Translations under genes and position numbers: made by a program
Assembly: GCA_016207685.1 (NCBI GenBank)
Contig: JACQPE010000085.1
Coordinates: forward strand, 1-44,732
Length of the DNA: 44,732 nucleotides
Direction of reading: 5' to 3'
Source of the DNA: Elusimicrobiota bacterium
GTDB lineage: Bacteria > Elusimicrobiota > Elusimicrobia > JACQPE01
The notes under the pieces: generated by a model
What the model was told of the DNA's origin: nothing
Seen by the model: the letters and a program-made list of their open reading frames with translations, nothing else
Databases searched by the model: none
Part shown: one piece after another, positions 1 through 8,670 of the stretch
Numbering within the stretch: position 1 is the stretch's first letter
Layout: the number at the start of each line of letters is the position of its first letter

Positions 1-92
1 ACGGTCTAGGCGGAGATTAAAACCTAACGGAATAGTCCTCTGCGAAAATCCAGGCTAAGATAATTTTCAGTCTACCCTGCCGGTTGGGACTT

Positions 93-190
93 GGCGCCCG
101 GCATGACGTTGCGAAGCCGCGCGCTTGGGGACAATCCCAGGGATTGTCCCCATGATGGGTAAAACTTAAAGTTATCTTAGCGGCGATGAG
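93..190. repeat. Dispersed repeat, copy A (inverted relative to copy B at 35208-35275), with an internal palindrome at 127-151
   Basis: GGCGCCCGGCATGACGTTGCGAAGCCGCG..GGGTAAAA.TTA.AGTTATCTTAGCGGCGATGAG is shared with the reverse complement of 35208-35275. Confidence 0.8.
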
Positions 191-340
191 TTTTAGACTT
201 TAGTAACAGAAACACCTAGGCCTAAGTCCTACTGTTTTTGGCCCCCATGGGACCCTGGCGCGATTTGATAGTCCCTGGTATCTTCGGCAAACAACGATTA
301 CCATGCTAGAAGTTCCAAAAAGAATAGGAAAAGGGCAAAA

Positions 341-1894
341 ATGAAAAAAATCATTGTTCCTGTATTGGGCATTTCGATTGCCTTAGCTACGCCAATGGCG
401 CCGGCCTGGGCTTTGAGTCGAGGCGATCGGGCGGCGCATGCCAAATTTGAACGGGAACAGCTTGATCGGATTAAAAACGGCAATCAAAAAATTATTATTT
501 TTGAAACCGGCCTTACCGCTCAAAAAAAAGACGCCATTATACGTGAGGCGGGCGGAGAACCAGGGCGGCGGCTTGAGGGAATTAATGCTGTTGTGGGTTA
601 TTTTCCTAAAGGCATCCAGGGTGACCTTAGATCCGACTCTCATGTTCGCAAAGTCGAAACGGATGGCTTAGCTCAAGCGATTGGATTTACGGCGCCGGTC
701 GTTATTTTAGGCGCATGCCGGAGCCCGAAAGACTCCTCCTCTAATGCCGAAGCAGACGTTGATACCGCTATCGATGATGATACCGATACGGATAGCGGAG
801 ACACAAGCGATACAGGCGCCACCGGCGACCCCAATCTTTATCCCAACACAGAATATCCTTGGGGCGTCGCGCGCATAGATGCTCCGACGGCTTGGCGCAC
901 TGGCAGCTTTGACCTTGTTGATATTTGCGTCATTGACTCGGGCATTGATGTGGACCATCCTGATTTTAGCGCGTTTACGCTAAACGGCGGACTTAACTTC
1001 GCCTCCTCCACGGGAACCCCGGATACGAATATTGATGATGAATACATGCACGGCACGCACGTTAACGGCATTATTGCGGCGGCTTTCAATGGTTTTGGCG
1101 TTGTGGGCGTAGCGCCCAATGCGAGGCTCTATCAAGCCAAAATTTTCGGAACCTATGGATCATCAACGTGGTCCACTCTCATTGCTGGAATCGAGGCCTG
1201 TATCGCGGCAAACGCCGACGTCATTAATATGAGTCTTGGCGGCTATCCGTCCTCTGTGGATGATGAAGCGCTGCATCTGGCCATTCAAGCTGCTGATAGC
1301 GCGGGAATTACCATCGTTGCCGCGGCAGGCAATAACTACGGATCGTCTGTCATTTACCCGGCTGCTTATGATGAAGTGATCGCGGTTTCCGCCATCAACG
1401 ATGCCTATGGATTTGCCTATTTCTCCAGCAAGGGCGCAGAGGTGGATATAATCGCTCCGGGCCAAGAGATTCCCTCGACCCTCCCATTAGATTATGATAG
1501 CGATGGCTACGGATATCTTTCCGGCACCTCAATGGCCAGCCCGCATGTAGCTGCCGTGGCTGCTTTGATCCGCGGCGCTAATTCCAGCCTGTCTAATGAT
1601 CAAGTGAAAGAAATTCTTGAGAATACAGCAGAAGATATGGGCCTCGCCGCCGAAGAGCAAGGCCAAGGATTGGTGGATGCCGAAGCAGCGGTTGCCGCTG
1701 CTCTTGACATGAACGCAGGAGCATATAATTACAATAGCGGACACTCGAGTTATTTTTGGGGATCCCAAATACCTGACACCGTTGGAAAAACAGCAGCCTG
1801 GGCCAATCTTTTACCAAAAGAACGCCGAAGCCAAAATTGGTCAGCAGGGATTACGCCTAATTCATCAGCCCTTAGATCACTTTTTGACCATTAA
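341..1894 (+). CDS. Secreted subtilisin-like serine protease (S8) with I9-like propeptide
   Basis: Signal peptide-like N-terminus; triad motifs DSGID, HGTHV, GTSMASPH. Confidence 0.93.
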   Translation: MKKIIVPVLGISIALATPMAPAWALSRGDRAAHAKFEREQLDRIKNGNQKIIIFETGLTAQKKDAIIREAGGEPGRRLEGINAVVGYFPKGIQGDLRSDSHVRKVETDGLAQAIGFTAPVVILGACRSPKDSSSNAEADVDTAIDDDTDTDSGDTSDTGATGDPNLYPNTEYPWGVARIDAPTAWRTGSFDLVDICVIDSGIDVDHPDFSAFTLNGGLNFASSTGTPDTNIDDEYMHGTHVNGIIAAAFNGFGVVGVAPNARLYQAKIFGTYGSSTWSTLIAGIEACIAANADVINMSLGGYPSSVDDEALHLAIQAADSAGITIVAAAGNNYGSSVIYPAAYDEVIAVSAINDAYGFAYFSSKGAEVDIIAPGQEIPSTLPLDYDSDGYGYLSGTSMASPHVAAVAALIRGANSSLSNDQVKEILENTAEDMGLAAEEQGQGLVDAEAAVAAALDMNAGAYNYNSGHSSYFWGSQIPDTVGKTAAWANLLPKERRSQNWSAGITPNSSALRSLFDH

Positions 1895-2001
1895 TAACGA
1901 TAACGAAATAACGGGACGTTCCTGCCTTTTATTAACTTTTTCTTCTAAGCCGAAACTGTTCGTTTTACTTAGAAGGACAGCGGGGATGCTTCATTGGACA
2001 T

Positions 2002-2955
2002 ATGACACACAATGAATTCATGAATAACCAACGGAGCGATGCTTGGCAAAAAGTGGGGCTTTTTGCCGGAATCAGCGCGGCCACGGAAACGGGTTTAGGA
2101 AGCATCCTCCATGGGCTCAACATCCCCATGCGGGGTCACTTTTTGGCCAATCTCCAAGGACTTGTCTTGGCCTCATTCGCCAAGAACCAGGCGCCTCTCA
2201 AGCGCCATATTTTTTTGATCTCTTTGATCAGCGCTGCGCTGAAAAGTCTTTCTCCGGCCGGCAAACGCCTGCGTCCCATGTTCGCTATCGCGACGCAAGG
2301 GCTTCTATTCCATTGCTCGGTAAACATTCTGGGGACGGGAATTCTGGGACTCATCACGGGACAAATGATGATCGGCGCGTGGGTCACCATTCAGCCTTAC
2401 GCGTTTCAATATATTTTTTTCGGAAAAGACCTTCTCAAAAGCTATGAAACGCTTTTTCATCTAATCTCGCGGGCGCTGCCTTTTGAGTTGACTTCTCCCC
2501 TGACGATTCTTGGCGCCTGGGTCGCGATCAACATGGCGGCCAGCGCCTTGATCGGCCTGATTTTTTATCAAAGCGGGACGTTCCAGGAATGGGCCCTGCG
2601 CCCAAGGAACACGTCCCTTAAAAAAACTCCTTTAAACCTTCCCAAAAGTTTCACTCATGAAATTCCCCCCTGGAACACCAGCATGCGCGAATCTCTCAAA
2701 GAACTGGCGCATCCGTATTTTCTGACCCCATTTATTTTTGTCCTATTTTTTTCCTGGCTGGCCCATAAAAATTTAGAGCATTTGGGAGTCATCGCCATGC
2801 GAGCCATCGCGATCGCTTTTGTTTGTTTTTTATTAGTGCGACGGTTCAATTTTGTCTTCGTCGCTTATTGGCTCTCTCAAAAAGGCTTCAAGGGTCCGGC
2901 CCTGGCTCTTGAAAATGCCCTCATTGAAACGGCAAAAAGATTATCCGGGCAATGA
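2002..2955 (+). CDS. Multi-pass membrane protein of unknown function, next to the purine-catabolism genes
   Basis: Several hydrophobic segments; overlaps the start of the next gene by 4 nt. Confidence 0.6.
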   Translation: MTHNEFMNNQRSDAWQKVGLFAGISAATETGLGSILHGLNIPMRGHFLANLQGLVLASFAKNQAPLKRHIFLISLISAALKSLSPAGKRLRPMFAIATQGLLFHCSVNILGTGILGLITGQMMIGAWVTIQPYAFQYIFFGKDLLKSYETLFHLISRALPFELTSPLTILGAWVAINMAASALIGLIFYQSGTFQEWALRPRNTSLKKTPLNLPKSFTHEIPPWNTSMRESLKELAHPYFLTPFIFVLFFSWLAHKNLEHLGVIAMRAIAIAFVCFLLVRRFNFVFVAYWLSQKGFKGPALALENALIETAKRLSGQ

Positions 2956-3536
2956 CCGAGCAGGTTTACTTACTGGCCGCAGGTCAAGGAACACGCATGG
3001 GTGGCCCCAAGGCCTGGCTGAATCACAGAGGAAAAACTTTGCTCCGTCTCCAGACCCAATTTCTTTTGAAGCATTTTGCACCTCAAGGAATATTCATCAC
3101 TATTCAAGGAGAATGGCTGAAGCGTTGTCAAGCCATCCATGGAGGCATCCGGTGGATTGCCGTCAACCCTGCCGCATTCCCTCTTGGCGCTCTCATGGAC
3201 CTGGTCCGATCAAACGACCGGAAACACTGGGCCTTTCTCTATCACGTTGATATGCCGGTCTGGAAATATGAATTATTTAAATCTCTTAAAGATCAGATCG
3301 GTCCGAATGAGGAGGCCATTGCCCCGGCGTACCAAGGCCGCCAGGGCCATCCCATCCTATTATCCCCTCAAATCCAACAAAAAATTTTGACCTTAAATCC
3401 CGATCGCGACCGTCTTGATTGGTGGCTTAAAAACCGCCGGATAAAAATTGTTGAAACGCCTGATTCTTGCATGTTAAATAATTGGAACGCGCCCAATGAC
3501 CATAAAATACAACGAATGGATACTCAAAAGCGATAA
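2952..3536 (+). CDS. MocA/MobA-like nucleotidyltransferase (molybdenum cofactor cytidylyltransferase family)
   Basis: N-terminal LAAGQGTRMGGPKAWL motif; located with a molybdenum hydroxylase. Confidence 0.75.
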   Translation: MTEQVYLLAAGQGTRMGGPKAWLNHRGKTLLRLQTQFLLKHFAPQGIFITIQGEWLKRCQAIHGGIRWIAVNPAAFPLGALMDLVRSNDRKHWAFLYHVDMPVWKYELFKSLKDQIGPNEEAIAPAYQGRQGHPILLSPQIQQKILTLNPDRDRLDWWLKNRRIKIVETPDSCMLNNWNAPNDHKIQRMDTQKR

Positions 3537-4863
3537 CGTTGTCACCGACCAAGGCGTGACTAGCGCCGCCATCTGGATCCAAGACGGTAAAATTCAAAAA
3601 ATAACGCCGCCTGGCCAGGCTCCGAAAAATGCGACCATCCTGGATGCGGGCGCCTTGGCCATTTTGCCCGGCCTTGTGGACACGCATGTTCATATCAATG
3701 AGCCGGGCCGCGCCGATTGGGAAGGTTTTGAAAGCGCCACCAGAGCCGCTCTTGCCGGCGGCGTGACGACCTTGGTGGATATGCCCTTAAATAGCTCGCC
3801 CGTGACAACCACGCTGGAATCTCTTGATGCCAAACACGCTTCGGCAACGGGAAAGCTTTGGGCTGACTGCGGTTTTTGGGGAGGGGTGGTGCCGGGAAAT
3901 CAAAACGAACTTGAACCTATGATTAAGGCAGGAGCCCTGGGGTTTAAGGCTTTTTTGATTGATTCCGGCATTGATGACTTTCCTAAAGTTGACGAATCGA
4001 GCCTAAACAAAGCCATGCTTATTTTAGCCAGGCATGGAGCGCCTCTCTTGGCGCATGCGGAACTTGAGGGACCCCTTTCCATGCGCGAGGGTAAGGTCCC
4101 CAATGATAAACACCGCTATGCCGGCTATCTTTTTTCACGCCCTGAATCTTGGGAAATCGAAGCTATCGAAATTCTTATTCGTCTCTGCCAAAAAACCGGA
4201 TGCCGCACCCACATCGTGCATCTTTCGTCATCAGAGGCATTGGAAAGCATTGCGCGCGCAAAAGCACAGGGGTCGCCCATTACCGCAGAAACCTGCCCCC
4301 ATTACCTTATTTTTTCCTCGGAGAAAATTCCTGATGGAGCGACCCAGTTCAAATGTTCCCCCCCAATTCGCGATAGCGAAAATCAAAACCAACTTTGGCA
4401 AGCGCTTAAAGAAGGCATCGTGGATTTCGTCGTGTCGGATCATTCGCCGTGCCCGGCTGAAATGAAGCTCTTGGATACCGGAGACTTCATGCGCGCATGG
4501 GGCGGCATTTCATCGCTGCAATTTGGGCTATCCTCCATTTGGACCCAATCGAAAAATCACGAATTTGATCTTTGCGATATTGTCCGCTGGATGAGCGAGC
4601 GGCCGGCTCGGTTTGCCGGGCTTGGAACCCGCAAGGGCCGCATCGCGCCCGGATTTGACGCCGATCTGATGATTTTTGATCCCAAGGCTGCGATCACCAT
4701 TGAGCCCAAAATGATCCACCACCATCATAAGCTGACACCCTATCAAGGAATGCGGCTCAAGGGTCAAGTGCGCACTGTGTTCCTAAGAGGAAGTAAAATT
4801 TATGATCAAGGGATATTTAATGAACCTGCCGGACAAATTATCACCTCTCAAAAATTTTCTTGA
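3496..4863 (+). CDS. allB: Allantoinase
   Basis: LPGLVDTHVHINEPGRADWEGFESATRAALAGGVTTLVDMPLNSSP; amidohydrolase family; neighbours are purine-catabolic. Confidence 0.93.
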   Translation: MTIKYNEWILKSDNVVTDQGVTSAAIWIQDGKIQKITPPGQAPKNATILDAGALAILPGLVDTHVHINEPGRADWEGFESATRAALAGGVTTLVDMPLNSSPVTTTLESLDAKHASATGKLWADCGFWGGVVPGNQNELEPMIKAGALGFKAFLIDSGIDDFPKVDESSLNKAMLILARHGAPLLAHAELEGPLSMREGKVPNDKHRYAGYLFSRPESWEIEAIEILIRLCQKTGCRTHIVHLSSSEALESIARAKAQGSPITAETCPHYLIFSSEKIPDGATQFKCSPPIRDSENQNQLWQALKEGIVDFVVSDHSPCPAEMKLLDTGDFMRAWGGISSLQFGLSSIWTQSKNHEFDLCDIVRWMSERPARFAGLGTRKGRIAPGFDADLMIFDPKAAITIEPKMIHHHHKLTPYQGMRLKGQVRTVFLRGSKIYDQGIFNEPAGQIITSQKFS

Positions 4864-5827
4864 ATTGCCTGATTTGGCATCAACGCGCCTTGGCGGCAGG
4901 GCGCTTTACGCCAATGATGAATTTTTCGCGCCTAAAGAAAATCTTTTAAGACAAGAAAAACCTATTTTTATCGAGGGCAAATACACTCATCGCGGCAAAT
5001 GGATGGACGGCTGGGAGACGCGCCGCCGCCGGACACCGGGACATGATTGGTGCCTTATTTCTCTGGGTCTTCGCGGCATGATCCGCGGTTTTAATGTTGA
5101 CACGAGTTATTTCGTTGGGAATTATCCTGAGCGTTGCTCCATTGAGGCCATTGATTTGCCGGAAAACCCTGCTCGTAAAAAACTTCTCAATCGTAATCTT
5201 CAATGGAGAGAACTTTTGCCTCAATCAACCCTCAAAGGCGGCGGCGATAATTTTTTTAACATATCATCGGCGCCGCCATGCACTCATTTGCGTTTCCATA
5301 TCTATCCCGATGGCGGGGTTGCACGCTTGCGCGCCCATGGGGAGGTCGTGCCCGATTGGAAACGCCTGCCAAAGTCAGGCCGGCCGCTCAATCTGGCGGC
5401 GATTGAAAACGGCGCCGTGGCCGTGGCCGCCAGCGACATGTTTTTTGGCTCAAGAAATAACCTTTTGATGCCCGGACGGGCCAAAAATATGGGCGACGGC
5501 TGGGAAACCAAGAGGCGCCGGAGCCCTGGTTATGACTGGGTGGCCATCCGCCTGGGAGCCCCGGGGCTCATCCAAAAAATCGAAGTTGACACCAATCACT
5601 TTAAAGGCAACTACCCGGACCGTTGCTCCATTGAAGGCGCAAATAAAGTCGAGAATGGCGATTCATGGCAGGAAATTCTGTCTCAAACAAAACTCAAGGC
5701 TCATACGCGGCATTTTTTTGCCAAGGAATTGAAAGCCCGAGGACCTTTTAGCCATGTCCGGCTTAATATTTTTCCCGATGGCGGCGTGAGCCGTTTGAGA
5801 ATTTATGGAAAGCCTAAATTTTTTTAA
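4820..5827 (+). CDS. alc: Allantoicase (ORF track starts at 4802; ATG at 4820 preferred)
   Basis: Two internally repeated allantoicase domains (DGWETRRRRTPGHDWCLISLG / DGWETKRRRSPGYDWVAIRLG; NYPERCSIE / NYPDRCSIE). Confidence 0.93.
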   Translation: MNLPDKLSPLKNFLELPDLASTRLGGRALYANDEFFAPKENLLRQEKPIFIEGKYTHRGKWMDGWETRRRRTPGHDWCLISLGLRGMIRGFNVDTSYFVGNYPERCSIEAIDLPENPARKKLLNRNLQWRELLPQSTLKGGGDNFFNISSAPPCTHLRFHIYPDGGVARLRAHGEVVPDWKRLPKSGRPLNLAAIENGAVAVAASDMFFGSRNNLLMPGRAKNMGDGWETKRRRSPGYDWVAIRLGAPGLIQKIEVDTNHFKGNYPDRCSIEGANKVENGDSWQEILSQTKLKAHTRHFFAKELKARGPFSHVRLNIFPDGGVSRLRIYGKPKFF

Positions 5828-6314
5828 TCAACTCACTCCAGAAAAGGCCATTGAAGAATTGCTTCGCTGCTGCGGCTCTATAAAATGGGCCCGGCAAATG
5901 TCGGCACGACGCCCCTATCCTAAAGCCGGTGATGTTTATAGAACAGCCGATCAAATCTGGGGCTCGCTTAAAAAAAATGACTGGCTGGAGGCTTTCCGCG
6001 CGCATCCTAAAATCGGCGGAACCAAGGCGCTCAAAGCCAAATTTAATTCAACGCGCGCCTGGTCAAATGAAGAACAGGCCGGCGTCAATGCCGCGACTCC
6101 GGAGACCTTGACCGCGCTCGCCGGACATAACCGCTCCTATGAGCGGCGATTCGGCCACATCTTCATCGTCTGCGCCACCGGCAAAACCGCCGACGAAATG
6201 CTTGAATTGATCAAAGCTCGCTTGGCCAATAAACCCCAAATGGAAATTAAAATCGCCGCCCAAGAGCAGGCTAAAATAACTAGAATTCGTCTGGAGAAGC
6301 TTTTAAATTCATGA
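5805..6314 (+). CDS. uraD: OHCU decarboxylase
   Basis: HPKIGG, WSNEEQAGV, YERRFGHIFIVCATGK motifs. Confidence 0.93.
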   Translation: MESLNFFNQLTPEKAIEELLRCCGSIKWARQMSARRPYPKAGDVYRTADQIWGSLKKNDWLEAFRAHPKIGGTKALKAKFNSTRAWSNEEQAGVNAATPETLTALAGHNRSYERRFGHIFIVCATGKTADEMLELIKARLANKPQMEIKIAAQEQAKITRIRLEKLLNS

Positions 6315-6652
6315 GCCCAATAACCACCCATGTGTTGGACACGGCACGGGGCAAACCTGCCAAGGGTGTTCCTATCGTTTTGGAATTCCAATCAAACGGC
6401 GCATGGAAAAAATTGGCCCAAAAGACCACCAATGCCAACGGCAGAATCTCCGATCTAATCCCCAAATCAACCGTTCTAAAAGCCGGACTCTATCGAATGA
6501 CGTTTGACACCGCATCATATTTTCGCCAAAAAAATAGGGAACGGTTTTATCCCTCCGTTATGGTTATCTTTGAAATAAAAAACCCCGGCGAACATTTCCA
6601 CATCCCCCTTCTTTTAAGCCCCTTTGGTTACTCCACCTATCGTGGCAGTTAA
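6311..6652 (+). CDS. uraH: 5-hydroxyisourate hydrolase (transthyretin-like)
   Basis: N-terminal ITTHVLDTARGKPAKGVPI and C-terminal YRGS signatures. Confidence 0.95.
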   Translation: MSPITTHVLDTARGKPAKGVPIVLEFQSNGAWKKLAQKTTNANGRISDLIPKSTVLKAGLYRMTFDTASYFRQKNRERFYPSVMVIFEIKNPGEHFHIPLLLSPFGYSTYRGS

Positions 6653-6690
6653 GGCTAATCGCAATGCGGTTCATTTAAAGCCCCCCTGTC

Positions 6691-6950
6691 TGTCATTGCG
6701 AGCCCTTGGGGGCTGCTGGGGACCCGCCTCCGGCGGGTCAGCACCCTCCGCAGAGCTTCGAGTGCCGGCCTGGGCCCCGGAGGTGCCCACGGTGCCAGAC
6801 GTCCCCCGAAGCTCTGCGCAGGGGGACTGCTGGGGACCCGCCTCTGGCGGGTCAGACGTCCCCCGAAGCTCTGCGCAGGGGGAAGCAATCTCATCAGAAG
6901 AATGGCCTTTTATGAGATTGCCGCGGCTCCCGCGGAGCCTCGCAATGACA
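6691..6950. repeat. 260-bp repeat element with perfect 12-bp terminal inverted repeats and internal tandem modules
   Basis: TGTCATTGCGAG (6691-6702) / CTCGCAATGACA (6939-6950); CAGACGTCCCCCGAAGCTCTGCGCAGGGGGA twice (6796-6826, 6853-6883). Confidence 0.85.
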
Positions 6951-7127
6951 AAAAGATCTCGCCCTAAAGTGACCATTAATCCCATATTCCGCGGTTGCGG
7001 AATCTTCCTCGAAAGCCCCGCAGATGGAGCTGCGGGACCATCAAGCGCCGCAGGCGCGATGGGAGCGAAACAATCCCCCGCCGGCGGAGCCGGAAATTCC
7101 GCATTTTTCTGTGCGCGTGTTTTCCCT

Positions 7128-7835
7128 ATGCAAAGGTTGTTCAAATGCGGAACTTGGGTTAATCACGCCTGTCGGCTTTTTGTTTTAATTAATTGTGTCC
7201 CATTGTCCTTGTTGGCGTTCGATAGAAATCCGGGGCAGAAATTTTTTGATGCCGCGGGCTGCCGGAGTTGTCATCGCATCGGTAATCTTGGCGGCAACGC
7301 AGGGCCCGATTTAACTTTGGTGGGCATCAGGCGCAGCAAAGAATGGCTCCATGTCTGGCTCAAGAATCCCAAGGCTTGGAAAAAAAACACGCTGATGCCC
7401 AACTTCCGCCTCGCTCCCAAGACTCAAGAGGCCATTGTGAACTATCTTTCAACTCTGCAAGGCCAGGACTACCCGCCGGGAACAGCTCCTTGGCATCAAG
7501 GCAACATCGCTTCAATTGAGCGCGGTCAAATTCTCTACAACAAGGCCGGCTGCGTGGCCTGTCATGGCCCGCAAGGAAAAGGCGGCCATCCCAACAACAA
7601 CGTCCCGGGAAACGCCATCCCCGCATTAACAAAACTCATTACCACCTATACTCCCGATGAACTTAAGTTAAAAATCATGCGGGGCGCCCCTCCCCCCGGC
7701 AAACAAAATCCCGATGAAATCAGCCCATTGGTTTTTATGCCTTCATGGGGGAATGCTTTGACCAATCAGGACCTCGATGACTTGACAAATTACTTGTTCG
7801 CCAAGGTCGCTGAAACCACAAATGAGTCATGGTAA
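7128..7835 (+). CDS. Secreted di-heme cytochrome c, probable electron acceptor for urate oxidase
   Basis: Two CxxCH motifs (CRSCH, CVACH) and signal-like N-terminus; in-frame ATG at 7128; the upstream part of ORF 6624 is repeat sequence. Confidence 0.88.
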   Translation: MQRLFKCGTWVNHACRLFVLINCVPLSLLAFDRNPGQKFFDAAGCRSCHRIGNLGGNAGPDLTLVGIRRSKEWLHVWLKNPKAWKKNTLMPNFRLAPKTQEAIVNYLSTLQGQDYPPGTAPWHQGNIASIERGQILYNKAGCVACHGPQGKGGHPNNNVPGNAIPALTKLITTYTPDELKLKIMRGAPPPGKQNPDEISPLVFMPSWGNALTNQDLDDLTNYLFAKVAETTNESW

Positions 7836-8650
7836 CGGCTGATTTAATTCTTGACTGCGCCAATCTGGCGTTGCGCTGGGCGCATGTGATTTTCGGCATC
7901 ACTTGGATCGGCCAGACCTATCTTTTTAACCGGATGGAGCGGGTTTTAGAGCCGCCCCGAAGCGCAGGCAATGAAAATATATCAGGCGAGCTTTGGATGG
8001 TTCACGGCGGCGGCTTTTATCTCGTTGAAAAACAAAAATGGCCCGAAATCATGCCGCGGACGCTCCACTGGTTTAAATGGGAATCGGCTCTCACCTGGAT
8101 GAGCGGAACGGCGCTTTTGGCGGTGGCTTATTGGGCCGGGGCTCCGCTTTTAGAATATGGTTCGACAGTTAGCCGGGGGTTCGCCATCGCCATTTCCCTG
8201 GGGACTCTTGTTTTTGGTTGGATTGTCTACAGCCTAATTTGGAATTCACCGGTCGCGAGGAATGAACTAATCGGGGCGGGCGTCAGCTGGATGCTGATCA
8301 TACTGCTGGCCCGGGGCCTGGGCTCATTTTTAAGCGACCGGGCCGTTTATTTGCACATCGGCGCCGTTATGGGAACCATCATGGCGGCTAATGTCTGGAT
8401 GCGCATTCTCCCCTCCCAGAAAAAAATGATGAAAATCACCCAAGAGGGCGGCGTTCCCGATCAAAACCTCGCCCGACGCGCCCGAAGAGCGTCGCGGCAC
8501 AACACGTTCATGTCCGTCCCGCTGATTTTTTTAATGCTTTCAAGCCACTACCCCGCCCTAACCTACGGCCACCCTTGGCGCCTGCAAATTTTAGGCGCTC
8601 TCATTATCCTCGGCTGGCTAGCCGCCCAAGCCATCCGCCGCTGGCTTTGA
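7829..8650 (+). CDS. puuD: PuuD-type membrane urate hydroxylase/oxidase, without fused cytochrome domain
   Basis: RWAHVIFGITWIGQTYLFNRME, LWMVHGGGFYLVEKQKW, TLHWFKWESALTWMSG; polytopic. Confidence 0.88.
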   Translation: MVTADLILDCANLALRWAHVIFGITWIGQTYLFNRMERVLEPPRSAGNENISGELWMVHGGGFYLVEKQKWPEIMPRTLHWFKWESALTWMSGTALLAVAYWAGAPLLEYGSTVSRGFAIAISLGTLVFGWIVYSLIWNSPVARNELIGAGVSWMLIILLARGLGSFLSDRAVYLHIGAVMGTIMAANVWMRILPSQKKMMKITQEGGVPDQNLARRARRASRHNTFMSVPLIFLMLSSHYPALTYGHPWRLQILGALIILGWLAAQAIRRWL

Positions 8651-8670
8651 GGCAACCATCCCGATACCCC

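Noticed and set aside
383-1768. Antisense ORFs across the subtilase and other clear CDSs
   Set aside because: They lie opposite well-supported genes and show no family signature.
6691-6950. CRISPR array from the direct repeats near 6800-6880
   Set aside because: Only two copies, with the intervening sequence itself repeated; no cas genes.
6624-7127. N-terminal part of ORF 6624-7835 as real protein
   Set aside because: It translates a repeat element (duplicated PRSSAQGDCWGPASGGS); a signal-bearing in-frame start at 7128 is better.
6655-7144. Minus-strand ORFs with repeated SFGGRL / CAELRGTSDPPEAGPQQ motifs
   Set aside because: They are translations of DNA repeats and lack a coding signature.
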